A stretch of DNA of 64,000 nucleotides from Phycisphaerales bacterium (GTDB lineage: Bacteria; Planctomycetota; Phycisphaerae; Phycisphaerales; SM1A02). The stretch covers positions 31,350-95,349 of the forward strand of contig SIAP01000006.1 in assembly GCA_009691725.1 (NCBI GenBank), given 5' to 3'. Below the pieces are notes generated by a model. The model was not told the origin of the DNA, ran no database searches, and worked only from the letters and a program-made list of their open reading frames with translations. The position numbers and the translations under genes are program-made. Below, one piece after another: positions 1-8,188 of the stretch. Each line of letters opens with the position of its first letter. Position 1 is the first letter of the stretch.

Positions 1-1
1 G

Positions 2-463
2 CCTGCCTACATCGCGACGCGGATTGACTCGAACATTCGAGAGTTGGAGGGTGCGTTGACGAAGGTGCGAGGACACGCGATGGCGAATGGTGTTGGAATC
101 TCTCTTGAGATTGCGAAAATCGCGCTCGCTGATGTTCGATCGATCGATGGGCTTTCGAACAAGCCCTCGATCCAGATGATTATCGATGCGGTGACCGCCT
201 ACTACGACATCAAACTCTCTGACCTCATGTCCAAACGTCGGCATAAGTCTGTCGCGCTTCCAAGACAGGTGTGTATGTGGCTCGCTCGCAAGTACACGCG
301 CTACAGCCTGGAGGAAATCGGCGGCTACTTTGGCGGGCGCGATCACACCACTGTGTTGCATGGTGTTCGCGCTATCGGATTGCGGCGCGGGAGCGATTCG
401 GATATTTCAATTGCGATCGATCGAATTGAGGGCGTGTTGGTGCAGGAATCGCCTGTCGAATAG
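2..463 (+). CDS. dnaA: Chromosomal replication initiator DnaA, C-terminal part (5' end outside window)
   Basis: The frame is open from base 2, so only the last 153 residues are present. They cover the end of the AAA+ lid, with the sequence NIRELEGAL, and all of DNA-binding domain IV. Domain IV shows the helix-turn-helix signature GGRDHTTVLHGV and the basic segment SKRRHKSVALPRQ. DnaA binds DnaA boxes and opens oriC. The gene ends at TAG and is followed by a 267-base gap with DnaA-box-like sequences rather than by dnaN, the usual neighbour. Confidence 0.96.
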   Translation, partial: PAYIATRIDSNIRELEGALTKVRGHAMANGVGISLEIAKIALADVRSIDGLSNKPSIQMIIDAVTAYYDIKLSDLMSKRRHKSVALPRQVCMWLARKYTRYSLEEIGGYFGGRDHTTVLHGVRAIGLRRGSDSDISIAIDRIEGVLVQESPVE

Positions 464-476
464 TCCGTGTATTGGT

Positions 477-485
477 TGTTGATAA
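477..485 (-). promoter_or_regulatory. DnaA-box-like site
   Basis: TGTTGATAA is the reverse complement of TTATCAACA, matching eight of nine positions of the DnaA box TTATCCACA. It lies 14 bases after the dnaA stop codon. Confidence 0.4.
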
Positions 486-663
486 CCCTTCTTTCGCTGT
501 CGGTGATCTCTGCCATCTGTTTGCGGCTGTTGGCTGTGGTGGTTGGGATCCAGATACATCCGTCTTTGTTCGACTCCAGTTGAACCTCTATCGACAGCAT
601 CGTCACCCGCACTGTGGGCTGCAACTCGTTGCGTTGCTTGTCTTTATGGGTGGTCTCTCAGCC

Positions 664-672
664 TTATCAACA
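664..672 (+). promoter_or_regulatory. DnaA-box-like site
   Basis: TTATCAACA matches eight of nine positions of the DnaA box. It is the inverted partner of the site at 477-485 and precedes the GAG-repeat tract at 691-705 that could act as DnaA-trios. Confidence 0.4.
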
Positions 673-730
673 AACGACAAACACCATTACTAGGAGGAGG
701 AGGATCTTTCATTTAAAGGGATGACAGACA

Positions 731-1624
731 TTATTTACCGACGTTGGTCGACCCATTTTGACACATCGGACAGAACGATGTCGTACGACCGCCGACAACT
801 TCCCGCTCAACGACCGCTTTGCAGACGGTGCACAACTCGCCTGATCTCCCATAGACGTGGTGCATGTGCTGAAACCGACCAAGCACACCATCCGGTGTTC
901 GGTAATCACGCAGCGTCGAACCGCCCATCCGAATCGACTTTTTGAGCGTTTTTTGAAAACACGTAACGAGATTCTTCCACTCACTGTCAGCGAGAGAACG
1001 CGCGCATGCCCGAGGATGCAACCGGGCGAGAAAGAGTGATTCGTCGACATAGATGTTTCCCAGACCACTCACAGCCGACTGGTCCAAAAGAAATACCTTC
1101 AACGGAACCCTCCTGTGTTTGGCGGCACCGGCCAATTGTGCAGCAGTCACCGAAAGCGCATCTGGTCCAAGCGTGTCCCAATGGGAGTCAATGGCGTCGC
1201 AATCACAACAAGGAATCAGCGAGCCAAATCGCCTGGGGTCTCGAAAGAGCAAGAACCGAAGACGCCCACTGGCACGAACAGCCCACGAAGCATGCACATG
1301 CTTTATTGTGGGGTCGATCGAATCGACCAGGAGAAGCTGCCCTGTCATACCAAGCCGAACAAGAAGCGCACGACCATCGCGCGCAACGAGCGCAAGCTGC
1401 TTCCCTTTGCGCTTCACAGAGGCAAGAACAGCGGAGTCGAACAGTCGATGACGCATTGCGGGACTTGTCCAACGACACAATGGAGAGACGCCGCGAACAC
1501 CACGGGGCGCATCGAGCGTGCCGACGATGTCAACGCGTCCAAGAGACAGCAGACGAAACGCACCACCACAGCACGCGTGGTGCAAGTGCGCACGAATACA
1601 CTCAACCTCTGGGAGTTCTGGCAC
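731..1624 (-). CDS. mutM: Formamidopyrimidine-DNA glycosylase (Fpg/MutM)
   Basis: Bifunctional base-excision repair glycosylase/AP lyase that removes oxidised purines such as 8-oxoguanine. I start it at GTG 1624 because this gives the invariant N-terminus (M)PELPEVE, whose Pro is the catalytic nucleophile. The upstream ATG at 1672 would bury that Pro after 16 extra residues. Other family marks are the basic loop VKRKGKQL, the GLGNIYVDE segment with the conserved Asn, and a C-terminal zinc finger C-x2-C...C-x2-C (CTVC ... CPMC) with Arg in GGRTTSFC. Length 297 aa, slightly above the usual 270. The moxR start lies 23 bases away on the other strand. Confidence 0.95.
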   Translation of the reverse strand: MPELPEVECIRAHLHHACCGGAFRLLSLGRVDIVGTLDAPRGVRGVSPLCRWTSPAMRHRLFDSAVLASVKRKGKQLALVARDGRALLVRLGMTGQLLLVDSIDPTIKHVHASWAVRASGRLRFLLFRDPRRFGSLIPCCDCDAIDSHWDTLGPDALSVTAAQLAGAAKHRRVPLKVFLLDQSAVSGLGNIYVDESLFLARLHPRACARSLADSEWKNLVTCFQKTLKKSIRMGGSTLRDYRTPDGVLGRFQHMHHVYGRSGELCTVCKAVVEREVVGGRTTSFCPMCQNGSTNVGK

Positions 1625-1647
1625 ACGCCAACCATATACTCGTTCAG

Positions 1648-2685
1648 ATGCCAACGCCCTCACCGCACGCATTTATAGAACAACTTCACAGCAAGGACCC
1701 GATCGAAGCAGCAGCAGCAGTGCAGCTCGCCGCGGACGCGATTCGATCACAGATCAGCCGGACCATTGTCGGGCAAGAAGCAATCCTTGATCAGATTCTC
1801 CTGTCGATGTTCTGCGGCGGACACACACTCGTCGAGGGCGTCCCAGGACTTGCCAAGACACTCATCATTTCAACGATCGCGCAAACACTTTCACTGGGCT
1901 TTTCTCGGATTCAGTTCACCCCAGACCTGATGCCAAGCGATGTCACTGGAAGCGAAGTCATTCAGGAAGACAAGCAAACAGGAAATCGAAGTCTGCACTT
2001 CGTGCGCGGACCAATCTTCGCCAATGTTGTGTTAGCAGACGAGATCAACCGCACACCGCCAAAAACACAAGCCGCACTACTTGAAGCGATGCAAGAGGGA
2101 CAGGTCACAGTCGGCGGGTTTACACACGCACTCCCAAAGCCATTCTTTGTGCTCGCGACACAGAACCCAATCGAACAGGAGGGAACGTATCCACTTCCCG
2201 AAGCACAACTCGATCGATTCATGTTTCTTGTGCGCATTGGATATCCAACAGAGGCGCAAGAAATGGAAATCGTCAAGAGGACGACAGGAAAAGGAGCGGG
2301 GCAACCAGAATCGATTCTTGGCGCCCCCGAGTGCTTGCGAATTCAACAACTCGTGCGAGATATCCCAGTCGCCGATCACGTTATTCAGTATGCACTACGC
2401 CTTGTTCGATCGACACGACTCGACGAGCGGTCGCCCAAGTTCATCCGCGACTATGTTTCGTGGGGCGCCGGTCCACGCGCGAGTCAGTTCCTCATCCTCG
2501 CCGCAAAGGCAAAGGCACTCATGTCTGGTGAACTCCATGTCATGCCGCACCATCTCCACGCGGTTGTGCTCCCTGTGATGCGCCATCGAATCATGTTGAA
2601 CTTCAATGCACAGGCAGATGGAATCGACACCGATCATGTGGTGAGCGATCTGATCAAGAACATTCCACTCGACAGCGCGGCATAG
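1648..2685 (+). CDS. MoxR-family AAA+ ATPase
   Basis: 345-residue AAA+ ATPase of the MoxR group, thought to act as a chaperone for membrane or periplasmic vWA-domain complexes. Walker A is GVPGLAKT (about residues 64-71) and Walker B is VLADEINR (about 128-135). NPIEQEGTYPLPEAQLDRF is the typical MoxR sensor-1 stretch. Translation could begin far upstream at 1006, but that region is antisense to mutM and encodes nothing recognisable, so ATG 1648 is chosen. First gene of a forward operon; the DUF58 gene starts three bases after its stop. MoxR beside DUF58 and BatA proteins is a widespread arrangement. Confidence 0.93.
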   Translation: MPTPSPHAFIEQLHSKDPIEAAAAVQLAADAIRSQISRTIVGQEAILDQILLSMFCGGHTLVEGVPGLAKTLIISTIAQTLSLGFSRIQFTPDLMPSDVTGSEVIQEDKQTGNRSLHFVRGPIFANVVLADEINRTPPKTQAALLEAMQEGQVTVGGFTHALPKPFFVLATQNPIEQEGTYPLPEAQLDRFMFLVRIGYPTEAQEMEIVKRTTGKGAGQPESILGAPECLRIQQLVRDIPVADHVIQYALRLVRSTRLDERSPKFIRDYVSWGAGPRASQFLILAAKAKALMSGELHVMPHHLHAVVLPVMRHRIMLNFNAQADGIDTDHVVSDLIKNIPLDSAA

Positions 2686-2688
2686 GCA

Positions 2689-3669
2689 ATGACCGAGGTC
2701 CCAACGACTCCCCTGCGGGCGGAGCAGTACCTCGCACCAGAAACGCTCGCCCAGTTGGCATCATTCGAATTGCGCGCCAAGATGGTTGCAGAGGGGGCGA
2801 TGAACGGACTTCACACATCGCCACGACAGGGAGCCGCCGTCGAGTTTGCATCACATAGGCAATACACAACCGGCGACAGTGTCCGCCACCTTGACTGGAA
2901 AGTCTTTGCGCGCAACGACAAGCTCTACATCAAGCAGTACCAACAGGAAACAAATCTCAACATCGCGATCCTCGTCGATGGTTCTGCGTCGATGAAGTAC
3001 GGAACACTTGTATCGAAGTCTGGTTGGGGTGGCACCAGAGCACAAGCAGGAAGCAATCAATGGACGAAGTTTGACCACGCCACAGCAGTCGCGGCGGCGA
3101 TCTCGTTTCTTTCACTGACCCAGCGCGATCGGGTGAGTGTCGGGATTTTCTCTGATGGCATTCGTGGTGGAGTGCGGAGATCAAGTTCATCAGACCACTG
3201 GCGCTCGGTCGTTCGATGCCTCGCAGCCGAACCAGTGAGTGGTCAGGTCGTGTGGCCTAAAGTGGCTGACCAGGCGCTCAACCAAAACACAGGCAAGACA
3301 CTCTTTGTCATCATCTCCGACTTTCTGGCACCGAAAGACCACATCCGCGCAGCGCTTGCACGGTTAAAACATCGTGGAAACGATGCGATCCTCTTTGTCA
3401 CACTTGATGACACGGAGATTCACCTGAACATCGACGCCGACGCACCATTTGAGGGGATGGAAGGCGAGGGAACCATTGAGATAGACACCCGCGCAGTGCG
3501 TGTTGCGTACCAGCAAGAGCTTGCGAGACACATTCACGACATTGATCGAATGAGTCGCGAATTCGGATTTGACTGCGCCGTATTCAACACACACGAATCG
3601 GTCGGTCCAATCCTGTCCGCGCTCTTGGCAAAGCGACAAGCATTTGCACGAAAGCGGTCGACGCGATGA
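2689..3669 (+). CDS. DUF58 domain protein with vWA-like fold
   Basis: 326 residues. The DUF58 hallmarks are RHLDWKVFAR (about 66-75) followed by a vWA-type metal-site motif VDGSAS (D97-x-S99-x-S101), which suggests an intact MIDAS. DUF58 proteins are the usual partners of MoxR ATPases. No signal peptide or membrane segment is visible, so it is probably cytosolic or peripheral. Its last bases overlap the ATG of the next gene (ATGA at 3666-3669), implying translational coupling. Confidence 0.9.
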   Translation: MTEVPTTPLRAEQYLAPETLAQLASFELRAKMVAEGAMNGLHTSPRQGAAVEFASHRQYTTGDSVRHLDWKVFARNDKLYIKQYQQETNLNIAILVDGSASMKYGTLVSKSGWGGTRAQAGSNQWTKFDHATAVAAAISFLSLTQRDRVSVGIFSDGIRGGVRRSSSSDHWRSVVRCLAAEPVSGQVVWPKVADQALNQNTGKTLFVIISDFLAPKDHIRAALARLKHRGNDAILFVTLDDTEIHLNIDADAPFEGMEGEGTIEIDTRAVRVAYQQELARHIHDIDRMSREFGFDCAVFNTHESVGPILSALLAKRQAFARKRSTR

Positions 3670-5858
3670 CTTTCGCGTCTCCAGCAATCGCGCTTGCGGG
3701 CATCGCAGCCATCGCCCTGCCGCTCGCGCTCCATTTCTTTTTTAGGCGCAGACAGAAACCCATCCCATGGGCCGCGATGGAACTCCTGCGACAGGCAATT
3801 CGTCGCACGACACGCAGGCGATACATCGAGCGAGTGACACTTCTCATCATTCGATGCCTCGCAGTGATCATGACGGGGGCAGCGATCGCAGGGCCACTCA
3901 TCAGGGGCTCCACAGACACACCAACCACGGGAGCATCATCGAAACGAGAGGTTGTGCTGGTCATCGACGACGGTCTCTCTCAACACACAATCACTGGATC
4001 CACAACGGCGTTTGAAACAAATCGGAACAACGCACTTTCGGTCATCGACGATCTTCAGTCTGGCGATCGAATTGCACTCATTCTTGCTGCTGGTGGACGC
4101 CCGCTCGTGTGGCCTCCATCGGAGGATCTCGCATCGGCGCGCGCCGCACTCGTCGCGACACCTGTCTCATACGAACCAACAGACTTTGATGGTGCGATCA
4201 ACGCCATCAAAGGCACTTCCCACACGATTGGAGTGTTGAGCAGTTTTCGTCGAGGCAGTCTGACGGTTGGATTCGATTCAACAACACAGCCAGAGACAGC
4301 AAAGGTCGTCATCACACAACCCGGCGAGTCCGAGATTGCCAACACCCAAGTGGTGTCGTTCGATCCTCAAGCACGCGGCCCGCTCTCAACACGCAATGGC
4401 ATCCCAATCCAGGTTCGATTAGTACGCGAAGGCGGAGCGTTGGTGGCCGGTCAGTCTCTGGTGAGCGTGGAGTCGGACGACGGCGCACAGACGACACTTC
4501 GGATTGTGTGGCGAGAGGGACAGACAGAAGCGGTCGCAAGCGGATTCATCACAACGGCAACCCATCGCCAGACAGATCTGCCACTGCGCGCAACGCTCAC
4601 TCCACCAGACGCACAACCCGCAGACGACACAAGGTTCACAGTTGTTGGAGCAACATCTTCCATCCGCGTTGGGATTGTCGACCGCGCATCAGATGCCCAC
4701 ATTGGTGTGGATGGAGGTGTCAGAGCATGGATAGAGCGGGCGTTGAGACCAACAGACGATGTCGACATCGAGACAGAGGTCATCGAACCAACAGCACTCA
4801 ACCAACAACGCTGTCAGGGAATGGATGCGATGATTGTGATTCGTCCAGATGCGATCGATGGCGCCGGATGGGCCGTGTTGTCACGGCGTGTGCGAGATGG
4901 AATGGTGGTCCTCATCGTTCCGCCGCCACACCGAGCAAGCGGCACATGGTCGGAGGGGTTGTTGAACACCTTCAGCCTTGGATGGACAATCGCGATGGAG
5001 TCCAGAACAAGCGACACCGGAGTGTCACTCCAATCAGGCTCAACACAACACCCACTCTTGGCGCAGGTGTCCGCAGAGTTAAACGAACTCATTCAACCGA
5101 TCACCATTCACCGCTGGTTTTCGATCACCGCGCCGACGCACCGCGGCGAGACCATCCTCGCCTTGCAAGATGGCACGCCATTCATCATCCGAGGAACCGT
5201 CGATGGATCGCGCGGATCAATCATTCTCTTTGCAGCACCGCCCGACATGGAATGGACCAATCTTCCAGCGAAGCCTTTGATGGTCCCACTCTTCCAAGAG
5301 ATTGTTCGGCAAGCAATCGTTCAGGTTGATCAAGGGAGACAGCTGCGGGTTGGCGAAGATCGATTGCAGAGCGTGGTTTCGGGAACGAACGCACTCCGGC
5401 TTGTTATGGGTTGCCACAACACAACGGCGGGCGAGGCACGGATTCTCTCAGTGGACCCACAAGGAATACTCGCTCAAGCAGTGACAACACCAGGTGTGTA
5501 CACAGCGGTTGACGCCAACGATCGAAGCACAGGATGGGTGATCGTGAACATCGACACAAAGGCGGCATCGACACAACCATCAACAACAGAGGCGATCATC
5601 GAACACTGGAAGGGAGCGACACTCCTTCGTGGTGACATGAACACCGCACAACAACTCGCGGCTTCGTCGCAGGGAACAGCAGCACGAGAGGAACTTCCCA
5701 TTGCACGCGCGCTTCGCGGGGAGTCGATGGCGGTCTGGTTCTTCTGCACCCTCCTCCTCCTCTTGTTGGTTGAGACATGGGTTGCCACGCAGGCATCAGC
5801 AACCAGACAGGCATCAACAACAAGACAAGCATCACTCATGACGGAGCGATTCAGATGA
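3666..5858 (+). CDS. BatA-type membrane protein with degenerate vWA domain
   Basis: 730 residues. The N-terminus matches the aerotolerance-regulator (BatA) N-terminal domain: a hydrophobic helix, then HFFFRRRQKPIPWAAMELL, then a second helix (LLIIRCLAVIMTGAAIAGPL). The following vWA-like region has VLVIDDGLSQ where a metal-binding site would need DxSxS, so this MIDAS looks lost. A C-terminal transmembrane helix (FFCTLLLLLLVETWV) closes the protein. The bulk should lie on one membrane face between the anchors. It overlaps its neighbours on both sides by ATGA. Confidence 0.85.
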   Translation: MTFASPAIALAGIAAIALPLALHFFFRRRQKPIPWAAMELLRQAIRRTTRRRYIERVTLLIIRCLAVIMTGAAIAGPLIRGSTDTPTTGASSKREVVLVIDDGLSQHTITGSTTAFETNRNNALSVIDDLQSGDRIALILAAGGRPLVWPPSEDLASARAALVATPVSYEPTDFDGAINAIKGTSHTIGVLSSFRRGSLTVGFDSTTQPETAKVVITQPGESEIANTQVVSFDPQARGPLSTRNGIPIQVRLVREGGALVAGQSLVSVESDDGAQTTLRIVWREGQTEAVASGFITTATHRQTDLPLRATLTPPDAQPADDTRFTVVGATSSIRVGIVDRASDAHIGVDGGVRAWIERALRPTDDVDIETEVIEPTALNQQRCQGMDAMIVIRPDAIDGAGWAVLSRRVRDGMVVLIVPPPHRASGTWSEGLLNTFSLGWTIAMESRTSDTGVSLQSGSTQHPLLAQVSAELNELIQPITIHRWFSITAPTHRGETILALQDGTPFIIRGTVDGSRGSIILFAAPPDMEWTNLPAKPLMVPLFQEIVRQAIVQVDQGRQLRVGEDRLQSVVSGTNALRLVMGCHNTTAGEARILSVDPQGILAQAVTTPGVYTAVDANDRSTGWVIVNIDTKAASTQPSTTEAIIEHWKGATLLRGDMNTAQQLAASSQGTAAREELPIARALRGESMAVWFFCTLLLLLLVETWVATQASATRQASTTRQASLMTERFR

Positions 5859-8167
5859 GCTCATCAGAGTGGTGGCGTTGGTTTTTTGGTGTTGATGTGA
5901 TTCCAGGGGGAGCAGATGGACTGCAGTTGTCGTGGCAGCACCCACTAGCACTGTGGGGATGGTTTCTTGTCCTCGTTGGTGTTGTGATCGTTGTTGTGTG
6001 GAGTTATCGCAGTGTGGTTGGTGGGCGCTTCAGCCGAGTTCTCCTCGCGACTGTGCGCGCCACCCTCCTTCTCCTGGTGACTGCACTCATTGCGGGACCA
6101 CTGCTTCGATTACCGATCATCGAATCGCAACCAGATTGGGTTGCCGTGTTGGTGGATCGAAGCAGCAGTATGACCGTGGCCGACGACACGAGCGCAACGG
6201 ACTCCGCAGTCTCTCGTGATGATGCGGTCAGGCGATTGCTCACGCACAATGTGTGGTCAACCATTCAACAGGAGCGTGAGATCATCTGGCTCGGCTTTCA
6301 TGTATCAGCGTTCGATCTTGACCCCACACAACCAACAACAGCAGATGGGTGGGGAACAGACCTGACGGTTCCTCTCGACACCGCACTGCGCAGACTCGCT
6401 GGACGTCCAGCGAGCGGACTCGTGGTCATCTCGGATGGTCGAACAACTCGACCGATCGATCATGGAGTGCTCCGAGCGTTGCAAGCGCGCGCAGTCCCTG
6501 TGTTTGTCGTGCCAATGGGATCAGCAGAGGCGATGACAGATATCGGGATCACGCGCGCGGAGGCGCCATCTCGAGCATTCATTCGTGATCAAGTGCCCGT
6601 TGTGGCAACGCTGCAGTGTTCTGGCGGACCACCAAAAGCACCAGTCCGCGTGGAACTTGTCGATGAGGAGAGTGGGCGACTCCTGCAGTCGATCGACGTT
6701 GCTCCCGAGGATTTCGCAGGTGGTCGCGGCGAAGCAGTGTTGACTGGCGCTCGAACAAAGGCGGGTGGTGCGCGATGGGTCGTTCGGATTCATGCCGGAC
6801 CAGAGGATCTCGTGCGGGCGAACAACGAGGTCGCAGTTGATGTCGACTTCATTGATCGACCACTTCGCATTCTGTACATCGAGGGGTACCCACGCTGGGA
6901 GTTTCGGTATCTCAAGAATCTCCTTGTTCGCGAATCGTCTTTCGAGAGTTCAGTCATGTTGCTCTCAGCAGACCGCGACTTTGCGCAGGAGGGCAATGCG
7001 CCGCTCGAGCGACTCCCCCAAACTCAAGAGGAGTTTTCGCTCTACGACCTCTTCATCATCGGAGATGTCCCCGCGGGCAGTCTGTCACACACACAAATCT
7101 CATATCTGCGGCAGTCCATCAGCGAGCGTGGTGCTGGACTCTTGTGGATCGCAGGCGAGCGATCGACTCCAGGATCGTGGCGCGGAACCGAACTCGAGGA
7201 TCTCTCGCCGATTCGCGGAGTCCCAGAGCGATTCGATGAGGCGGTCGTCGTTGAACCAACCGACGGAGCGTTGCGGGCAGGAGTCATGCGACTTGGTGAG
7301 ACGTCGGGCGAGCGATGGCCGATCGCACTTGCACGGAGTTCAGGACGCGGGCGTCTTGAGTGGTCACAGCGGATCGAGTTGGACTCGTTGAAGCCCACAG
7401 CAGAAGTGTTGGCGCGGGCACAACCCGTGTCGGGCGGACAAGCATTGCCACTGGTGATCTCGATGCGATTCGGCGCTGGACTTGTGGTGTACGTCGGGAC
7501 AGACGAAACATGGCGCTGGCGCCACGGAATTGGAGAAACCTATCAAGAGCGATTCTGGATCCAGTTCATTCGCTATCTGTCACGAGGCGCAGCGCAATCC
7601 GATGGCAAAGCCTTTCGGCTGGTGATCGAACCAAAGCAACCAGAAGTTGGATCACAGGTACTCATCCGAGTCGACATTCAAGACCCACAGGCAGGCAACC
7701 TTGCAGGCGCAGACCCACTCGATGTGCAACTCGAACCGATCGGTCAGTCAAGTCATGTCCCAAGCCAGTCGATTCAACTTAGTGGGTCGTCCGGTGGGTC
7801 GTCCGGTGGGTCGTCCACCGGATGGATAGGAAGTTGGTCGCCGGAGTCAGCGGGGCTCTGGAGGGTTCGGGTGGACTCCTCTCGCACAGGCTTAATGGAG
7901 CAAGGCGTCCAAGTGGTTCGGAGTGACACCGAGATGACACACCCAGAGTCCGATCATGGACAACTCAAAGACCTCGCAACACGAACGGGTGGCGCCGTGC
8001 TCGCACCAGCAGAGATTGGTCGCCTCACGCAACTCCTTCCCAAGCGATCGGTGAGCACAGAGCGCGCCGTGGTTGATCCGATCTGGAACAGCCCCGCAGC
8101 ATTTTCAACCGTTTTGTTACTGCTTTTGATTGAATGGATTGGTCGGAGGTGGATGCGGCTTGCGTAG
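5855..8167 (+). CDS. Membrane-anchored vWA / glutamine-amidotransferase-like protein
   Basis: 770 residues from ATG 5855, which overlaps the previous stop (ATGA). The longer reading from 5777 lies inside the upstream gene. Two N-terminal membrane helices come first (ALWGWFLVLVGVVIVVVW and LLLLVTALIAGPLL). A vWA domain follows with an intact metal motif VLVDRSSSM. Next comes a segment with ILYIEGYPRWEFRYLKN, which I recognise from class-I-amidotransferase-like domains of large planctomycete vWA proteins. A last membrane helix sits near the end (FSTVLLLLLIEWIG). A Gly-Ser repeat near residue 645 matches a 12-bp DNA repeat. Probably the exported partner of the MoxR/DUF58 pair. Confidence 0.82.
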   Translation: MSSSEWWRWFFGVDVIPGGADGLQLSWQHPLALWGWFLVLVGVVIVVVWSYRSVVGGRFSRVLLATVRATLLLLVTALIAGPLLRLPIIESQPDWVAVLVDRSSSMTVADDTSATDSAVSRDDAVRRLLTHNVWSTIQQEREIIWLGFHVSAFDLDPTQPTTADGWGTDLTVPLDTALRRLAGRPASGLVVISDGRTTRPIDHGVLRALQARAVPVFVVPMGSAEAMTDIGITRAEAPSRAFIRDQVPVVATLQCSGGPPKAPVRVELVDEESGRLLQSIDVAPEDFAGGRGEAVLTGARTKAGGARWVVRIHAGPEDLVRANNEVAVDVDFIDRPLRILYIEGYPRWEFRYLKNLLVRESSFESSVMLLSADRDFAQEGNAPLERLPQTQEEFSLYDLFIIGDVPAGSLSHTQISYLRQSISERGAGLLWIAGERSTPGSWRGTELEDLSPIRGVPERFDEAVVVEPTDGALRAGVMRLGETSGERWPIALARSSGRGRLEWSQRIELDSLKPTAEVLARAQPVSGGQALPLVISMRFGAGLVVYVGTDETWRWRHGIGETYQERFWIQFIRYLSRGAAQSDGKAFRLVIEPKQPEVGSQVLIRVDIQDPQAGNLAGADPLDVQLEPIGQSSHVPSQSIQLSGSSGGSSGGSSTGWIGSWSPESAGLWRVRVDSSRTGLMEQGVQVVRSDTEMTHPESDHGQLKDLATRTGGAVLAPAEIGRLTQLLPKRSVSTERAVVDPIWNSPAAFSTVLLLLLIEWIGRRWMRLA
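7782..7816 (+). repeat. 12-bp in-frame tandem repeat in the vWA gene
   Basis: Three near-perfect copies of GTGGGTCGTCCG (7782-7793, 7794-7805 and most of 7806-7816) encode the linker SGGSSGGSS. The unit is a multiple of three, so copy-number change would keep the frame. Confidence 0.85.
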
Positions 8168-8188
8168 GATTTGAAGCGAGATAATGCC

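Larger units (their letters stand above)
464..730. other. Candidate replication origin (oriC) between dnaA and mutM
   Basis: This gap has no convincing gene. It contains two sequences one base away from the consensus DnaA box TTATCCACA. TTATCAACA reads on the plus strand at 664-672, and its reverse complement TGTTGATAA lies at 477-485, giving an inverted pair flanking the gap. After the second box there is a purine tract TAGGAGGAGGAGGAT at 691-705, then an AT-rich ATTTAAA. Box, triplet tract and AT-rich DNA in that order resemble the basal unwinding element with DnaA-trios described in other bacteria. The position beside dnaA supports the call. The assignment is an inference. Confidence 0.5.

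Noticed and set aside
472..693. 73-codon frame in the dnaA-mutM gap
   Set aside because: No family resemblance and it covers both DnaA-box-like sites; an origin explains the region better.
721..945. 74-codon frame with a GGAGGAGG tract upstream
   Set aside because: It lies mostly antisense to mutM, and the GGAGG tract is too far from the ATG to be its ribosome site.
1006..1647. Open 5' extension of moxR
   Set aside because: Antisense to mutM, encodes no recognisable domain, and MoxR proteins begin near ATG 1648.
6521..6793. Various frames on the reverse strand of the MoxR operon
   Set aside because: All are short mirror frames of long, well-supported plus-strand genes.
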